DNA of 64,000 bases, taken from positions 3,100,001 to 3,164,000 of the forward strand of contig NZ_JABWRB020000001.1 in the NCBI RefSeq assembly GCF_014268745.2. Direction: 5' to 3'. The DNA comes from Pseudomonas zanjanensis. Lineage in GTDB: Bacteria > Pseudomonadota > Gammaproteobacteria > Pseudomonadales > Pseudomonadaceae. Under the pieces are notes generated by a model that was not told the origin of the DNA, did no database searches, and worked only from the letters and a program-made list of their open reading frames with translations. The position numbers were made by a program, and so were the translations under genes. Below, in pieces: positions 25,073-34,740 of the stretch; positions within the stretch are counted from its first letter, which is position 1, and each line of letters opens with the position of its first letter.

Positions 25073-26076
25073 GCTGGTTCACCCCTGAAGTGATCGCTGT
25101 GATCCTGACGGTCCTCAAGGCCATCGTGATCCTGCTGGCCGTGGTGGTTTGCGGCGCGTTGCTGAGCTTCGTCGAACGTCGCCTGCTGGGCTGGTGGCAG
25201 GACCGCTACGGTCCGAACCGCGTCGGCCCGTTCGGCATGTTCCAGATCGCCGCCGACATGATCAAGATGTTCTTCAAGGAAGACTGGACACCACCGTTTG
25301 CCGACAAGGTGATCTTCACCCTGGCGCCGATCGTGGCCATGAGCGCCTTGCTGATCGCCTTCGCGATCATCCCGATCACCCCGACCTGGGGCGTGGCGGA
25401 CCTGAACATCGGCCTGCTGTTCTTCTTCGCCATGGCCGGCCTGTCGGTGTACGCGGTGCTGTTCGCCGGCTGGTCGAGCAACAACAAGTTCGCCCTGCTG
25501 GGCAGCCTGCGGGCCTCGGCCCAGACCGTGTCCTACGAAGTGTTCATGGGCCTGGCGCTCATGGGCATCGTGATCCAGGCCGGCTCGTTCAACATGCGCG
25601 ACATCGTCGAGTACCAGGCCCAGAACCTGTGGTTCATCATTCCGCAGTTCTTCGGTTTCTGTACCTTCTTCATCGCTGGCGTGGCCGTGACTCACCGTCA
25701 CCCCTTCGACCAGCCGGAAGCGGAGCAGGAACTGGCCGACGGTTACCACATTGAATATGCCGGCATGAAGTGGGGCATGTTCTTCGTCGGTGAATACATC
25801 GGCATCATCCTGATCTCGGCACTGCTGGTAACGCTGTTCTTCGGTGGCTGGCACGGTCCGTTCGGCATCCTGCCGCAACTGTCCTTCGTCTGGTTCGCCC
25901 TGAAGACCGCGTTCTTCATCATGCTGTTCGTCCTGCTGCGCGCCTCGATCCCGCGCCCACGCTACGACCAGGTGATGGACTTCAGCTGGAAATTCTGCCT
26001 GCCGCTGACCCTGATCAACATGCTGGTGACCGCTGCGATCGTTTTGATGAACGCGCCTGCGGCCGCGGTTCAGTGA
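25069..26076 (+). CDS. nuoH: NADH-quinone oxidoreductase subunit H
   Basis: This 335-residue membrane subunit links the peripheral arm to the proton-pumping arm and forms part of the quinone channel. About eight or nine hydrophobic helices are seen. Family signatures are present: [21 protein letters not shown] near residues 31-51, [20 protein letters not shown], and [20 protein letters not shown] with the conserved acidic loop. It overlaps nuoG by 4 bases and lies 11 bases before nuoI. Confidence 0.98.
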   Translation: MSWFTPEVIAVILTVLKAIVILLAVVVCGALLSFVERRLLGWWQDRYGPNRVGPFGMFQIAADMIKMFFKEDWTPPFADKVIFTLAPIVAMSALLIAFAIIPITPTWGVADLNIGLLFFFAMAGLSVYAVLFAGWSSNNKFALLGSLRASAQTVSYEVFMGLALMGIVIQAGSFNMRDIVEYQAQNLWFIIPQFFGFCTFFIAGVAVTHRHPFDQPEAEQELADGYHIEYAGMKWGMFFVGEYIGIILISALLVTLFFGGWHGPFGILPQLSFVWFALKTAFFIMLFVLLRASIPRPRYDQVMDFSWKFCLPLTLINMLVTAAIVLMNAPAAAVQ

Positions 26077-26087
26077 GGATTTGACCC

Positions 26088-26636
26088 ATGTTCAAATATA
26101 TTGGCGACATCGTTAAGGGTACCGGTACCCAACTGCGAAGCCTGGTCATGATCTTCGGCCATGGCTTTCGCAAACGCGACACCCTGCAATACCCGGAAGA
26201 GCCGGTCTATCTGGCGCCCCGCTACCGTGGCCGCATCGTCCTGACCCGCGACCCCGACGGCGAAGAACGCTGCGTGGCCTGCAACCTGTGCGCCGTGGCG
26301 TGCCCGGTGGGTTGCATCTCGCTGCAGAAAGCTGAAACCGAAGACGGTCGCTGGTACCCGGACTTCTTCCGCATCAACTTCTCGCGCTGCATTTTCTGCG
26401 GCCTCTGCGAGGAAGCGTGCCCGACCACCGCGATCCAGCTCACGCCGGATTTCGAAATGGCCGAGTTCAAACGTCAGGACCTGGTGTACGAGAAAGAAGA
26501 TCTGCTGATTTCCGGTCCCGGTAAAAACCCTGATTACAACTTCTATCGTGTTGCAGGTATGGCCATTGCCGGTAAGCCAAAAGGCGCCGCGCAGAACGAA
26601 GCCGAACCGATCAACGTGAAGAGCTTGCTGCCTTAA
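26088..26636 (+). CDS. nuoI: NADH-quinone oxidoreductase subunit I
   Basis: This 182-residue ferredoxin-like subunit carries two [4Fe-4S] clusters (N6a and N6b). Both CxxCxxCxxxCP motifs are intact: [15 protein letters not shown] and [15 protein letters not shown]. The N-terminal amphipathic helix anchors it against NuoH. It lies between nuoH and nuoJ, 9 bases before the latter. Confidence 0.98.
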   Translation: MFKYIGDIVKGTGTQLRSLVMIFGHGFRKRDTLQYPEEPVYLAPRYRGRIVLTRDPDGEERCVACNLCAVACPVGCISLQKAETEDGRWYPDFFRINFSRCIFCGLCEEACPTTAIQLTPDFEMAEFKRQDLVYEKEDLLISGPGKNPDYNFYRVAGMAIAGKPKGAAQNEAEPINVKSLLP

Positions 26637-26645
26637 GGAAGAAAG

Positions 26646-27146
26646 ATGGAATTCGCTTTCTATTTCGCATCGGGTATCGCGGTGGTGTCCACGCTTCGTG
26701 TGGTCACCAACACCAACCCCGTGCACGCCCTGCTCTACCTGATCATTTCGCTGATCGCCGTGGCCATGACCTTCTTCGCCCTCGGCGCGCCGTTCGCCGG
26801 TGCCCTGGAAGTGATCGCCTACGCCGGCGCCATCATGGTGCTGTTCGTGTTCGTGGTGATGATGCTCAACCTCGGCCCGGCCGCGGTGCAGCAGGAACGC
26901 GCCTGGCTCAAGCCCGGCATCTGGGCGGGACCGGTGATCCTGTCCGCCCTGTTGCTGGGTGAATTGCTGTATGTGCTGTTCGCTCACCAGAGCGGCCAGG
27001 CCATCGGCCACACCACCGTAGACGCCAAGGCCGTGGGCATCAGCCTGTTCGGCCCGTACCTGCTGGTGGTCGAACTCGCCTCGATGCTGCTGCTTGCCGC
27101 AGCCGTCACGGCGTTCCATTTGGGCCGTAACGAGGCGAAGGAGTAA
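26646..27146 (+). CDS. nuoJ: NADH-quinone oxidoreductase subunit J
   Basis: This 166-residue membrane subunit has about five transmembrane helices. The third contains the conserved segment [20 protein letters not shown], the helix with the pi-bulge that twists during the catalytic cycle in known structures. AAGGAAGAAAG precedes the start, and nuoK follows after 4 bases. Confidence 0.98.
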
Positions 27147-27150
27147 TCAC

Positions 27151-27459
27151 ATGCCTGCTATCCCTCTCGAACATGGCCTGGCGGTTGCCGGCATCCTGTT
27201 CTGCCTCGGTCTGGTCGGCCTGATGGTCCGCCGCAACATCCTGTTCGTGCTGATGAGCCTGGAGGTCATGATGAATGCCTCCGCCCTGGCCTTCATCGTC
27301 GCGGGCGCTCGCTGGGCGCAACCGGATGGACAGATCATGTTCATCCTGGTGATCAGCCTGGCAGCCGCCGAGGCCAGTATCGGCCTGGCGATCCTGTTGC
27401 AGCTGTATCGCCGCTTCCACACTCTCGATATTGACGCTGCCAGCGAGATGCGCGGATGA
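27151..27459 (+). CDS. nuoK: NADH-quinone oxidoreductase subunit K
   Basis: This 102-residue membrane subunit has three helices, with the two conserved membrane glutamates in [10 protein letters not shown] and [11 protein letters not shown]. The ATG at 27151 has GAAGGAG 7 bases upstream; an open extension from 27094 overlaps nuoJ and is rejected. The stop overlaps the nuoL start by 4 bases. Confidence 0.97.
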
Positions 27460-29309
27460 ACCTTCTCTTCCTGACTTTCATATTTCCCCTTGTCGGTTTC
27501 CTGCTGCTGTCGTTCTCCCGTGGACGCTGGTCGGAAAACCTGTCGGCGCTGGTAGGCGTGGGCTCCATCGGCCTGTCCGCCATCGTCACGGCCTACGTGA
27601 TCTGGCAATTCAACGTCGCCCCACCGGAAGGTGGCCGTTACGTGCAGGTGCTGTGGCAGTGGATGGCGGTGGAGGGCTTCACGCCGAACTTCGCCCTGTA
27701 CCTGGACGGCCTGTCGGTGACCATGCTCGGCGTGGTGGTCGGCGTGGGTTTCCTGATCCACCTGTTCGCTTCCTGGTACATGCGCGGTGAAGCCGGTTAC
27801 TCGCGCTTCTTCGCCTACACCAACCTGTTCATCGCCAGCATGCTGTTCCTGGTGCTCGGCGATAACCTGTTGTTCCTGTACTTCGGCTGGGAAGGCGTGG
27901 GCTTGTGCTCGTACCTGTTGATCGGTTTCTACTACAGCAACCGCAACAACGGTAACGCCGCGCTCAAGGCGTTCATCGTCACCCGCATCGGCGACGTGTT
28001 CATGGCCATCGGCCTGTTCATCCTGTTCCAGCAACTGGGTACGCTGAACATCCAGGAACTGCTGGTCAAGGCGCCCGAGCACTTCAAGGTCGGTGACTTC
28101 TGGATCGTCCTGGCGACCCTGATGCTGCTGGGCGGCGCTGTCGGTAAATCCGCGCAACTGCCGCTGCAAACCTGGTTGGCGGACGCGATGGCCGGCCCTA
28201 CCCCAGTCTCGGCACTGATCCACGCCGCGACCATGGTGACCGCCGGTGTCTACCTGATCGCCCGTACCCACGGCCTGTTCGCCCTGGCGCCGGACATCCT
28301 GCACCTGGTCGGCATCGTCGGCGGTGTGACCCTGGTGCTGGCCGGTTTTGCCGCCCTGGTGCAGACCGACATCAAGCGCATCCTCGCCTACTCGACCATG
28401 AGCCAGATCGGCTACATGTTCCTGGCCCTGGGCGTCGGTGCCTGGGAAGGCGCGATCTTCCACCTGATGACCCACGCCTTCTTCAAGGCGCTGCTGTTCC
28501 TTGCCTCCGGTGCGGTGATCGTTGCCTGCCACCACGAGCAGAACATCTTCAAGATGGGCGGCCTGTGGAAGAAACTGCCGTTGGCCTACGCCAGCTTCAT
28601 CGTTGGCGGCGCGGCCCTGGCGGCCCTGCCCCTGGTCACCGCCGGTTTCTACTCCAAGGACGAGATCCTCTGGGAAGCGTTCGCCAGCGGTAACCAGGGT
28701 CTGCTCTACGCGGGCCTGGTGGGTGCGTTCATGACCTCGCTGTACACCTTCCGCCTGATCTTCATCGCGTTCCACGGTGAAGCCAAGACCGAAGCCCACG
28801 CCGGCCACGGCATTGCCCATTGGCTGCCGCTGTCGGTGCTGATCGTGCTGTCGACCTTCGTCGGCGCCATGATCACCCCACCGCTGGCCGATGTGCTGCC
28901 GCAAAGCGTCGGCCATGCCGGCGGCGAAGCCAAGCACAGCCTGGAAATCGCCTCGGGCGCCATCGCCCTGGCGGGGATCCTGCTGGCTGCCCTGCTGTTC
29001 CTCGGCAAGCGCCGTTTCGTCACGGCGATCGCCAACAGCGGCATCGGGCGTTTCCTCTCGGCCTGGTGGTTCGCCGCCTGGGGCTTCGACTGGATCTACG
29101 ACAAACTGTTCGTCAAGCCATACCTTGCGATCAGCCACATTCTGCGCAAAGACCCGCTCGACCAGACCATTGGCCTGATCCCGCGCATGGCCAAGGGCGG
29201 CCACACTGCCCTGAGCCGTACCGAGACCGGTCAACTGCGTTGGTATGCGGCTTCCATGGCGGCTGGCGCCGTGCTGGTTATCGGCGCCATCGTGCTGGTA
29301 GCGGTCTGA
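27456..29309 (+). CDS. nuoL: NADH-quinone oxidoreductase subunit L
   Basis: This 617-residue antiporter-like proton-pumping subunit is the distal end of the membrane arm. It has many hydrophobic helices (about 16), the family segment [19 protein letters not shown], the core [36 protein letters not shown] with a conserved Lys-containing pump region, and a C-terminal long lateral helix. It is coupled to nuoK by a 4-base overlap and followed by a 39-base gap to nuoM. Confidence 0.98.
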
Positions 29310-29348
29310 TATGAACCTTGCGAACTTGCGAAAGGAAACGAGCCCGTC

Positions 29349-30881
29349 ATGATTCTGCCCTGGCTAATCCTGATCCCCTTCATCGGCGGCCTGCTGTGCT
29401 GGATCGCGGAGCGCTCCAGCTCCACGCTCCCGCGCTGGATTGCGCTGCTGACCATGTCCCTGGAACTCGCGCTCGGCCTCTGGCTGTGGGCGACCGGCGA
29501 CTATTCATTTGCACCGGCCCCTGGCGCCGATCCGACCTGGGCGCTTGAGTTCAAGCACGCCTGGATCGCGCGCTTCGGCATCAGCGTGCACCTGGCCCTC
29601 GACGGCCTGTCGCTGCTGATGATCCTGCTGACCGGCCTGCTGGGTATCCTCTCGGTGCTCTGCTCCTGGAAAGAGATCCAGCGTCACGTCGGTTTCTTCC
29701 ACCTGAACCTGATGTGGATCCTGGGCGGCGTCGTCGGCGTGTTCCTGGCGCTGGACCTGTTCATGTTCTTCTTCTTCTGGGAAATGATGCTGGTGCCGAT
29801 GTACTTCCTCATCGCGCTCTGGGGTCACAGTTCTTCGGACGGAAAGAAAACCCGGATCTACGCGGCGACCAAGTTCTTCATCTTCACCCAGGCTTCCGGC
29901 CTGATCATGTTGGTGGCGATCCTTGGCCTGGTGCTGGTCAACTTCAACAACACCGGCGTGATTACCTTCAACTACGCCGACCTGTTGAAAGTGCAGATGT
30001 CCAAGACCACCGAGTACGTGCTGATGCTCGGTTTCTTCATCGCCTTCGCGGTGAAGTTGCCGGTGGTGCCGTTCCACTCCTGGTTGCCGGACGCCCACGC
30101 CCAGGCGCCGACCGCCGGTTCCGTGGACCTGGCGGGTATCTTGCTGAAGACCGCGGCCTACGGCCTGCTGCGCTTTGCCCTGCCGCTGTTCCCCAACGCT
30201 TCGGCCGAGTTCGCGCCGATTGCCATGACCCTGGGCCTGATCGGGATTTTCTACGGTGCGTTCCTGGCGTTCGCCCAGACCGACATCAAGCGCTTGATCG
30301 CCTTCTCCAGCGTTTCGCACATGGGCTTCGTGCTGATCGGGATCTACTCCGGCAGCCAGCTGGCCCTGCAAGGCGCGGTGATCCAGATGCTCGCCCACGG
30401 CCTGTCGGCCGCCGCACTGTTTATCCTCAGCGGTCAGTTGTACGAGCGCCTGCACACCCGGGACATGCGTGAGATGGGCGGCATCTGGTCGCGCATCGCC
30501 TACCTGCCGGCCATCAGCCTGTTCTTCGCGGCCGCTTCCCTGGGCCTGCCGGGTACCGGCAACTTCGTCGGCGAGTTCCTGATCCTGATCGGCTCGTTCG
30601 TCAGCGCGCCATGGATCACGGCGATTGCCACGTCCGGCCTGGTGTTCGGTTCGGTCTACTCGCTGATCATGATCCACCGCGCCTACTTCGGTCCGGCCAA
30701 GTCGGATGAAGTGTTGCGTGGCATGGACGGTCGCGAACTGATCATGGTGCTCGGCCTTGCGGTGCTGCTGGTTTACCTCGGCGTCTACCCGCAACCGTTC
30801 CTCGACACCTCTGCCGCCACGATGCATGGCGTGCAGCAGTGGCTCGGCACCGCCTTCTCTCAACTCGCTTCGGCCCGGTAA
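29349..30881 (+). CDS. nuoM: NADH-quinone oxidoreductase subunit M
   Basis: This 510-residue antiporter-like subunit has about 14 membrane helices and the conserved segments [19 protein letters not shown] (membrane glutamate) and [21 protein letters not shown]. NuoM sits between NuoL and NuoN in the membrane arm and pumps one proton per turnover in current models. It ends 7 bases before nuoN. Confidence 0.98.
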   Translation: MILPWLILIPFIGGLLCWIAERSSSTLPRWIALLTMSLELALGLWLWATGDYSFAPAPGADPTWALEFKHAWIARFGISVHLALDGLSLLMILLTGLLGILSVLCSWKEIQRHVGFFHLNLMWILGGVVGVFLALDLFMFFFFWEMMLVPMYFLIALWGHSSSDGKKTRIYAATKFFIFTQASGLIMLVAILGLVLVNFNNTGVITFNYADLLKVQMSKTTEYVLMLGFFIAFAVKLPVVPFHSWLPDAHAQAPTAGSVDLAGILLKTAAYGLLRFALPLFPNASAEFAPIAMTLGLIGIFYGAFLAFAQTDIKRLIAFSSVSHMGFVLIGIYSGSQLALQGAVIQMLAHGLSAAALFILSGQLYERLHTRDMREMGGIWSRIAYLPAISLFFAAASLGLPGTGNFVGEFLILIGSFVSAPWITAIATSGLVFGSVYSLIMIHRAYFGPAKSDEVLRGMDGRELIMVLGLAVLLVYLGVYPQPFLDTSAATMHGVQQWLGTAFSQLASAR

Positions 30882-30888
30882 GAGCGCT

Positions 30889-32352
30889 ATGGAATTCACG
30901 ATTCAACACTTTATCGCGCTTGCGCCGCTGTTGATCACCAGCGCCACGATCATCGTGGTGATGCTGGCGATCGCCTGGCGGCGCAATCACTCACAGACCT
31001 TCCTGCTGTCGGTGGCGGGGCTGAACCTGGCCTTGCTGTCGATCTTGCCGGCCTTGAAAGTCGCGCCACTGGCGGTCACGCCGCTGATCCAGATCGACAG
31101 CTTCGCCTGCCTCTACATGGCGTTGATCCTGGTCGCCACCCTGGCCTGCGTCACTCTCGCCCACGCCTACCTCGGCGATGGCGGTTCGGGTTACCCGGGC
31201 AACCGCGAAGAACTGTACCTGCTGATCCTGATGGCCGCCGCCGGTGGGCTGGTCCTGGTCAGCGCACAGCACCTGGCCAGCCTGTTCATCGGCCTGGAAC
31301 TGCTGTCGGTGCCGGTCTACGGCCTGGTGGCCTACGCCTTCTTCAACAAGCGCTCCCTGGAAGCCGGCATCAAGTACATGGTGCTGTCGGCGGCCGGTTC
31401 CGCGTTCCTGTTGTTCGGCATGGCCCTGCTCTACGCCGAAGCCGGCACCCTGAGCTTCGTCGGCATCGGCCAGGCCCTGGCCGCCACCGGCCTTCCTAGC
31501 CCGATAGCACAATTGGGCCTGGGCATGATGCTGATCGGCCTGGCGTTCAAGCTGTCGCTGGTTCCGTTCCACCTCTGGACCCCGGACGTCTACGAAGGCG
31601 CCCCGGCGCCCGTGGCGGCGTTCCTTGCCACTGCGTCGAAAGTGGCGGTGTTCGCAGTGATGGTGCGGTTGTTCCAGATCTCGCCAGTGGCCAGCAGCGG
31701 CGTGCTGAGCAACGTGCTGACCATCATCGCCATCGCGTCGATCCTGTTCGGTAACCTGCTGGCACTGACCCAGAGCAACCTCAAGCGCCTGCTGGGTTAC
31801 TCGTCCATCGCCCACTTCGGCTACCTGCTGATCGCCCTGATCGCCAGCAAGGGCCTGGCCGTGGAAGCCATCGGCGTGTACCTGGTCACCTACGTGATCA
31901 CCAGCCTCGGCGCCTTCGGCGTGATCACCCTGATGTCCTCGCCGTACAACGGCCGCGACGCCGACGCCCTGTACGAATACCGCGGCCTGTTCTGGCGCCG
32001 TCCGTACCTGACCGCCGTGCTGACCGTGATGATGCTGTCCCTGGCCGGCATTCCGCTGACCGCCGGCTTCATCGGCAAGTTCTACATCATCGCCACCGGC
32101 GTCGAGGCCCACCAATGGTGGCTGGTCGGCTCCCTGGTGCTGGGCAGTGCCATCGGCGTGTTCTACTACCTGCGCGTCATGGTCACCCTGTACCTGATGG
32201 AACCGAACCTGCGTCGCCACGACGCCGAGTTGCACTGGGAACAGAAGGCAGGCGGCGTGATGCTGCTGGCCATCGCCGTGTTGGCGTTCTTCCTCGGCGT
32301 GTACCCGCAGCCGTTGCTGACGTTGGTTCAGCAGGCTGGGCTGACGGGTTGA
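30889..32352 (+). CDS. nuoN: NADH-quinone oxidoreductase subunit N
   Basis: This 487-residue antiporter-like subunit starts [19 protein letters not shown], with about 14 membrane helices and the conserved [19 protein letters not shown] pump segment. The frame is open from 30757 inside nuoM, but the family start is at 30889. It is the last nuo gene and is followed by a 13-bp stem hairpin. Confidence 0.98.
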   Translation: MEFTIQHFIALAPLLITSATIIVVMLAIAWRRNHSQTFLLSVAGLNLALLSILPALKVAPLAVTPLIQIDSFACLYMALILVATLACVTLAHAYLGDGGSGYPGNREELYLLILMAAAGGLVLVSAQHLASLFIGLELLSVPVYGLVAYAFFNKRSLEAGIKYMVLSAAGSAFLLFGMALLYAEAGTLSFVGIGQALAATGLPSPIAQLGLGMMLIGLAFKLSLVPFHLWTPDVYEGAPAPVAAFLATASKVAVFAVMVRLFQISPVASSGVLSNVLTIIAIASILFGNLLALTQSNLKRLLGYSSIAHFGYLLIALIASKGLAVEAIGVYLVTYVITSLGAFGVITLMSSPYNGRDADALYEYRGLFWRRPYLTAVLTVMMLSLAGIPLTAGFIGKFYIIATGVEAHQWWLVGSLVLGSAIGVFYYLRVMVTLYLMEPNLRRHDAELHWEQKAGGVMLLAIAVLAFFLGVYPQPLLTLVQQAGLTG

Positions 32353-32377
32353 TCGTGTAGCGGTAGATCGTAGAAAA

Positions 32378-32407
32378 CAGAAACGGCACCTTTGGGTGCC
32401 GTTTCTG
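32378..32407 (+). terminator. Terminator-like hairpin after nuoN
   Basis: A perfect 13-bp stem (CAGAAACGGCACC / GGTGCCGTTTCTG) with a TTTG loop lies 25 bases after the nuoN stop. There is no clean T-run, but the stem is long and it ends the operon. It lies between nuoN and the convergent GNAT gene. Confidence 0.8.
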
Positions 32408-32489
32408 CGTTTGGGCGATGATGGTTTTCAGAAGCCGTGATCACTGCCTTTTCCTTGCTCCCGTTCCTGAGCAATCAAATCAACCTGCA

Positions 32490-32957
32490 CTATAAAAACC
32501 GCTTCACCATAGGAATACATGCCAGTTGAAGCCCCGAAGGGGAATGGTAAATTGCAGGCTCCTCCCCCACGAAACCGCAGCGTCGGTAAAAGTCAGCCGC
32601 ATTCAATGTCGCATCAAGCTTGACTTCTTTCAGACCCAACTCTCGCGCCAGGCATTCAAGGTGCTTCAGGATTCTCCCGCCGATACCCTGCTGCATAAAG
32701 CCAGGATGCACAAAGATCGCGCCGATTTCGCTGTTCTCCAAGTCAAGCATGCCTGTCGCCACCGGCTCTCCATCCATACAGCCCAGATAGAAGTGCTTCT
32801 CCATCAGTGTGTAATAGCCATCATCGGCCGCACCGGCCGTCCAGGCCAATAGCTGCGTCTCGCTGTAGGCGCCGATGCATTGGTGCCGGATCGCTAACAG
32901 GCGAATGTCGAATGCTGTCTGGGAATCGCTGTGGCTGGCTCGTCTAATCTCGAACAT
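32490..32957 (-). CDS. GNAT family N-acetyltransferase
   Basis: This 155-residue acetyltransferase has the acetyl-CoA loop HPGFMQQGIGGRILKHLE (consensus Q/RxxGxG/A: QQGIGG) and the C-terminal ADFYRRCGFVGEEPAIYH typical of GNATs. The start MFEIRRASHSD at 32957 has GGAGAG 6 bases upstream. That ribosome-binding site lies in one arm of an 8-bp hairpin, and a rho-independent terminator precedes the hairpin (see regulatory entries). It is convergent with nuoN. The substrate is not evident; a PanZ-, RimI- or antibiotic-type assignment cannot be made from motifs alone. Confidence 0.87.
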   Translation of the reverse strand: MFEIRRASHSDSQTAFDIRLLAIRHQCIGAYSETQLLAWTAGAADDGYYTLMEKHFYLGCMDGEPVATGMLDLENSEIGAIFVHPGFMQQGIGGRILKHLECLARELGLKEVKLDATLNAADFYRRCGFVGEEPAIYHSPSGLQLACIPMVKRFL

Positions 32958-32962
32958 TTCAC

Positions 32963-32989
32963 TCTCCGTCAGCCATGTCTGGACGGAGA
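32963..32989 (-). promoter_or_regulatory. Hairpin sequestering the GNAT ribosome-binding site
   Basis: On the minus strand the 8-bp stem TCTCCGTC / GACGGAGA encloses an 11-base loop. The 3' arm contains the GGAGA ribosome-binding site of the GNAT gene, 6 bases from its ATG. Folding would hide it. Confidence 0.65.
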
Positions 32990-32992
32990 ACT

Positions 32993-33022
32993 AAAAAGCC
33001 CCGTCCATCTCTGGCGGGGCTT
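32993..33022 (-). terminator. Leftward intrinsic terminator ahead of the GNAT gene
   Basis: On the minus strand AAGCCCCG / CGGGGCTT forms an 8-bp stem, extended by CC/GG across a bulged A, followed by TTTTTAG. It points leftward and lies 36 bases upstream of the GNAT start. No gene precedes it, so it reads as an attenuator in a leader rather than a gene-end terminator. Confidence 0.7.
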
Positions 33023-33253
33023 GGGGTAACACGTCAAATGCTATGCACGCATGACCTCATGGCCCGCCAGAAGCGGTCATGGAGGAATACATCATGTTCA
33101 TTCGGCGTACGTAAGTCATGGGCAGATAGTGCTGTGGGTGGCCAGACAAGTCAATTTCAAAGCGGCGAAGTTGCCGCCCCCTGATCCAGGCTGGTCTGAC
33201 AGGCGGTCAGCCGTGGCTCGGTCTGGCTCAGACAGTTATCGATGAAGTCTTAT

Positions 33254-33282
33254 TTAATATGATTTATTTTGCCCCACAGCAA
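33254..33282 (-). promoter_or_regulatory. Candidate promoter of the GNAT leader
   Basis: On the minus strand TTGCTG, a 17-base spacer and TATTAA (4/6 matches each to -35 and -10) would start a transcript near 33247, giving a leader of about 290 bases. It lies in an AT-rich patch back to back with the toxin-antitoxin promoter. Confidence 0.4.
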
Positions 33283-33298
33283 ACCAGAGCCAATCACC

Positions 33299-33332
33299 TA
33301 TAATCACCTTCCAGAAGCGACTGTTCCAGAAG
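33299..33332 (+). promoter_or_regulatory. Toxin-antitoxin promoter and candidate operator
   Basis: A consensus TATAAT at 33299-33304 is followed by two direct copies of TTCCAGAAG (33309-33317 and 33324-33332, 15 bases apart), each containing a TTCnnGAA half palindrome. Their position at the transcription start fits autorepression by the ribbon-helix-helix antitoxin. Confidence 0.55.
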
Positions 33333-33371
33333 ACTGGCTCGCATTGCGATTTGCCAAAGGAGAACTCCATC

Positions 33372-33644
33372 ATGACAACCACCGCCAAAACCCGCTCGGT
33401 CACCGCTCACGTCCCCGTGCACCTGGCCGAAAAAGTCGACCTGATGGCTGAGCGTCTTGAGCGTTCCAGGAACTGGATCGTCAAACAAGCGCTATCTGCC
33501 TGGATCGACCAGGAGGAGGAGCGAAGCCGCCTGACCCACGAGGCCTTGGCCGATGTTGACGCTGGCCGAGTGATTGACCACCAGGCTGTCCAGGCTTGGG
33601 CCGATAGTCTCAGCACCGACACGCCGCTACCGGTACCGCGCTGA
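33372..33644 (+). CDS. Ribbon-helix-helix (CopG/ParD-like) antitoxin
   Basis: This 90-residue protein begins with a ribbon-helix-helix DNA-binding domain (RSVTAHVPVHLAEKVDLMAERLERSRNWIVKQALSAWI, about residues 9-45) and continues with a charged toxin-binding tail (about 46-90). The RBS AAAGGAG lies 10 bases before the ATG at 33372. It overlaps the toxin start by one base (TGATG), the usual order antitoxin then toxin. It is expected to neutralise the toxin and repress its own promoter, which carries tandem TTCCAGAAG boxes. Confidence 0.88.
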   Translation: MTTTAKTRSVTAHVPVHLAEKVDLMAERLERSRNWIVKQALSAWIDQEEERSRLTHEALADVDAGRVIDHQAVQAWADSLSTDTPLPVPR

Positions 33645-33919
33645 TGGAATTGAAGTGGACCAGCAAGGCGCTTTCCGACATTGCTCGACTTTACGAGTTT
33701 CTGGCGGCGGTTAATCAACCCGCCGCCGCGCGAACCGTGCAACAACTCACGGCCGCGCCAACCGTTCTGCTGACCAACCCGCGCATGGGTGAACGCCTGG
33801 AAGAATTCGAACCTCGAGATGTGCGCAGGATTCAGGTCGGCCACTACGAAATACGCTATGAAATAGTCAGTTCCACCCTTTACCTGCTGCGCCTTTGGCA
33901 CACACGTGAGGATCGATAA
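33644..33919 (+). CDS. RelE/ParE-family toxin
   Basis: This 91-residue toxin of the RelE/ParE superfamily has the family N-terminus (WTSKALSDIARLYEFLA), the central NPRMGERLEEF.PRDVRRIQVGHYEIRYEI strands, and the C-terminal LRLWHTREDR with the conserved basic residues. ParE members inhibit gyrase and RelE members cleave mRNA on the ribosome. The sequence, with its LWHTREDR end and CopG-type partner, looks closer to ParE, but I cannot decide between them. No following gene is on the same strand for 290 bases. Confidence 0.88.
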   Translation: MELKWTSKALSDIARLYEFLAAVNQPAAARTVQQLTAAPTVLLTNPRMGERLEEFEPRDVRRIQVGHYEIRYEIVSSTLYLLRLWHTREDR

Positions 33920-34209
33920 CTTCGGCTCGACCAACCTGACTGCCAAAGCGCAGTGGCCTTTCCATTTGGTGATCGGCTGAGATGCATGTCGATTCGAACG
34001 CGCCGTGGCTAGCCATCAGCGCAAACTGCAACGCGTTTTTTCCCCGGCTCATGCAGCTTGCACGACACTGAAAATCAAGAACATCTCAACCCATTGTTTT
34101 TAAAGCGTTTTAAAACCCGTCTCGGCTGGCACAGCTCATGCAATTCAGCTCTTACGCGGCGTCGGCGCTCGAAGCCTGCCCGCATCCGTGAATTGCCGAG
34201 GAGCTCCCC

Positions 34210-34686
34210 ATGAATGCCATCGATCTGTTGAAAGCCGACCATGAGCGCGTCAAAGCCATCTTGACTCAACTGAGCGAGTCGACCGAGCGCGCCGTGAAAA
34301 AACGCACCGACCTGTTGGCGAAACTGGAAATGGAAATTTCCATCCACACCCGCCTGGAAGAAGAAATTCTTTATCCGGCGTTCAAGCAAGCCGGTGGCAA
34401 GGACGAGGCCGAAATGTACTACGAGGCCAAGGAAGAACACCGCACCGTCGACTCGTTGGTGCTGCCGGACCTGAAAACCACCGATCCAACCCAGCCGGAA
34501 TTCGCCGGTCGGGTGAAAGTGGTCAAGGAACTGCTTGAGCACCACATCGAAGAAGAAGAAAAGGAAATGTTCCCCCACGCGAAAAAACTGCTGGGTAAGG
34601 CCAAGCTCGACGCCTTGGGCGCGGAAATGGAAACCATGAAAGCGCAGTACAAAAAAGAACTGAGCAGCGCCAACCTCGCCGCCTGA
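34210..34686 (+). CDS. Hemerythrin HHE domain protein
   Basis: This 158-residue four-helix protein has the HHE metal-binding pattern: H11 (LLKADHERVKAIL), H46 and E50 (ISIHTRLEEEILYPAF), H77 (KEEHRTVDSLV), H112 and E116 (LEHHIEEEEKEMFPH) and a further His. Such proteins bind a di-iron centre and sense or carry oxygen or NO, or guard iron. A good GAGGAG ribosome-binding site precedes the start. The second half is highly charged (Lys/Glu). It is convergent with the LysR gene, and the 290 bases upstream hold no other feature I recognise. Confidence 0.9.
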   Translation: MNAIDLLKADHERVKAILTQLSESTERAVKKRTDLLAKLEMEISIHTRLEEEILYPAFKQAGGKDEAEMYYEAKEEHRTVDSLVLPDLKTTDPTQPEFAGRVKVVKELLEHHIEEEEKEMFPHAKKLLGKAKLDALGAEMETMKAQYKKELSSANLAA

Positions 34687-34740
34687 TCAAAGCGCCAGAT
34701 GCTTCAGCCGTCATGTGGCGGCTGAATGCGTTGCGCCCCT

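Noticed and set aside
33057..33101. 14-codon leader frame on the minus strand as a separate gene
   Set aside because: No good ribosome-binding site and no conservation evidence; kept only as part of the leader hypothesis.
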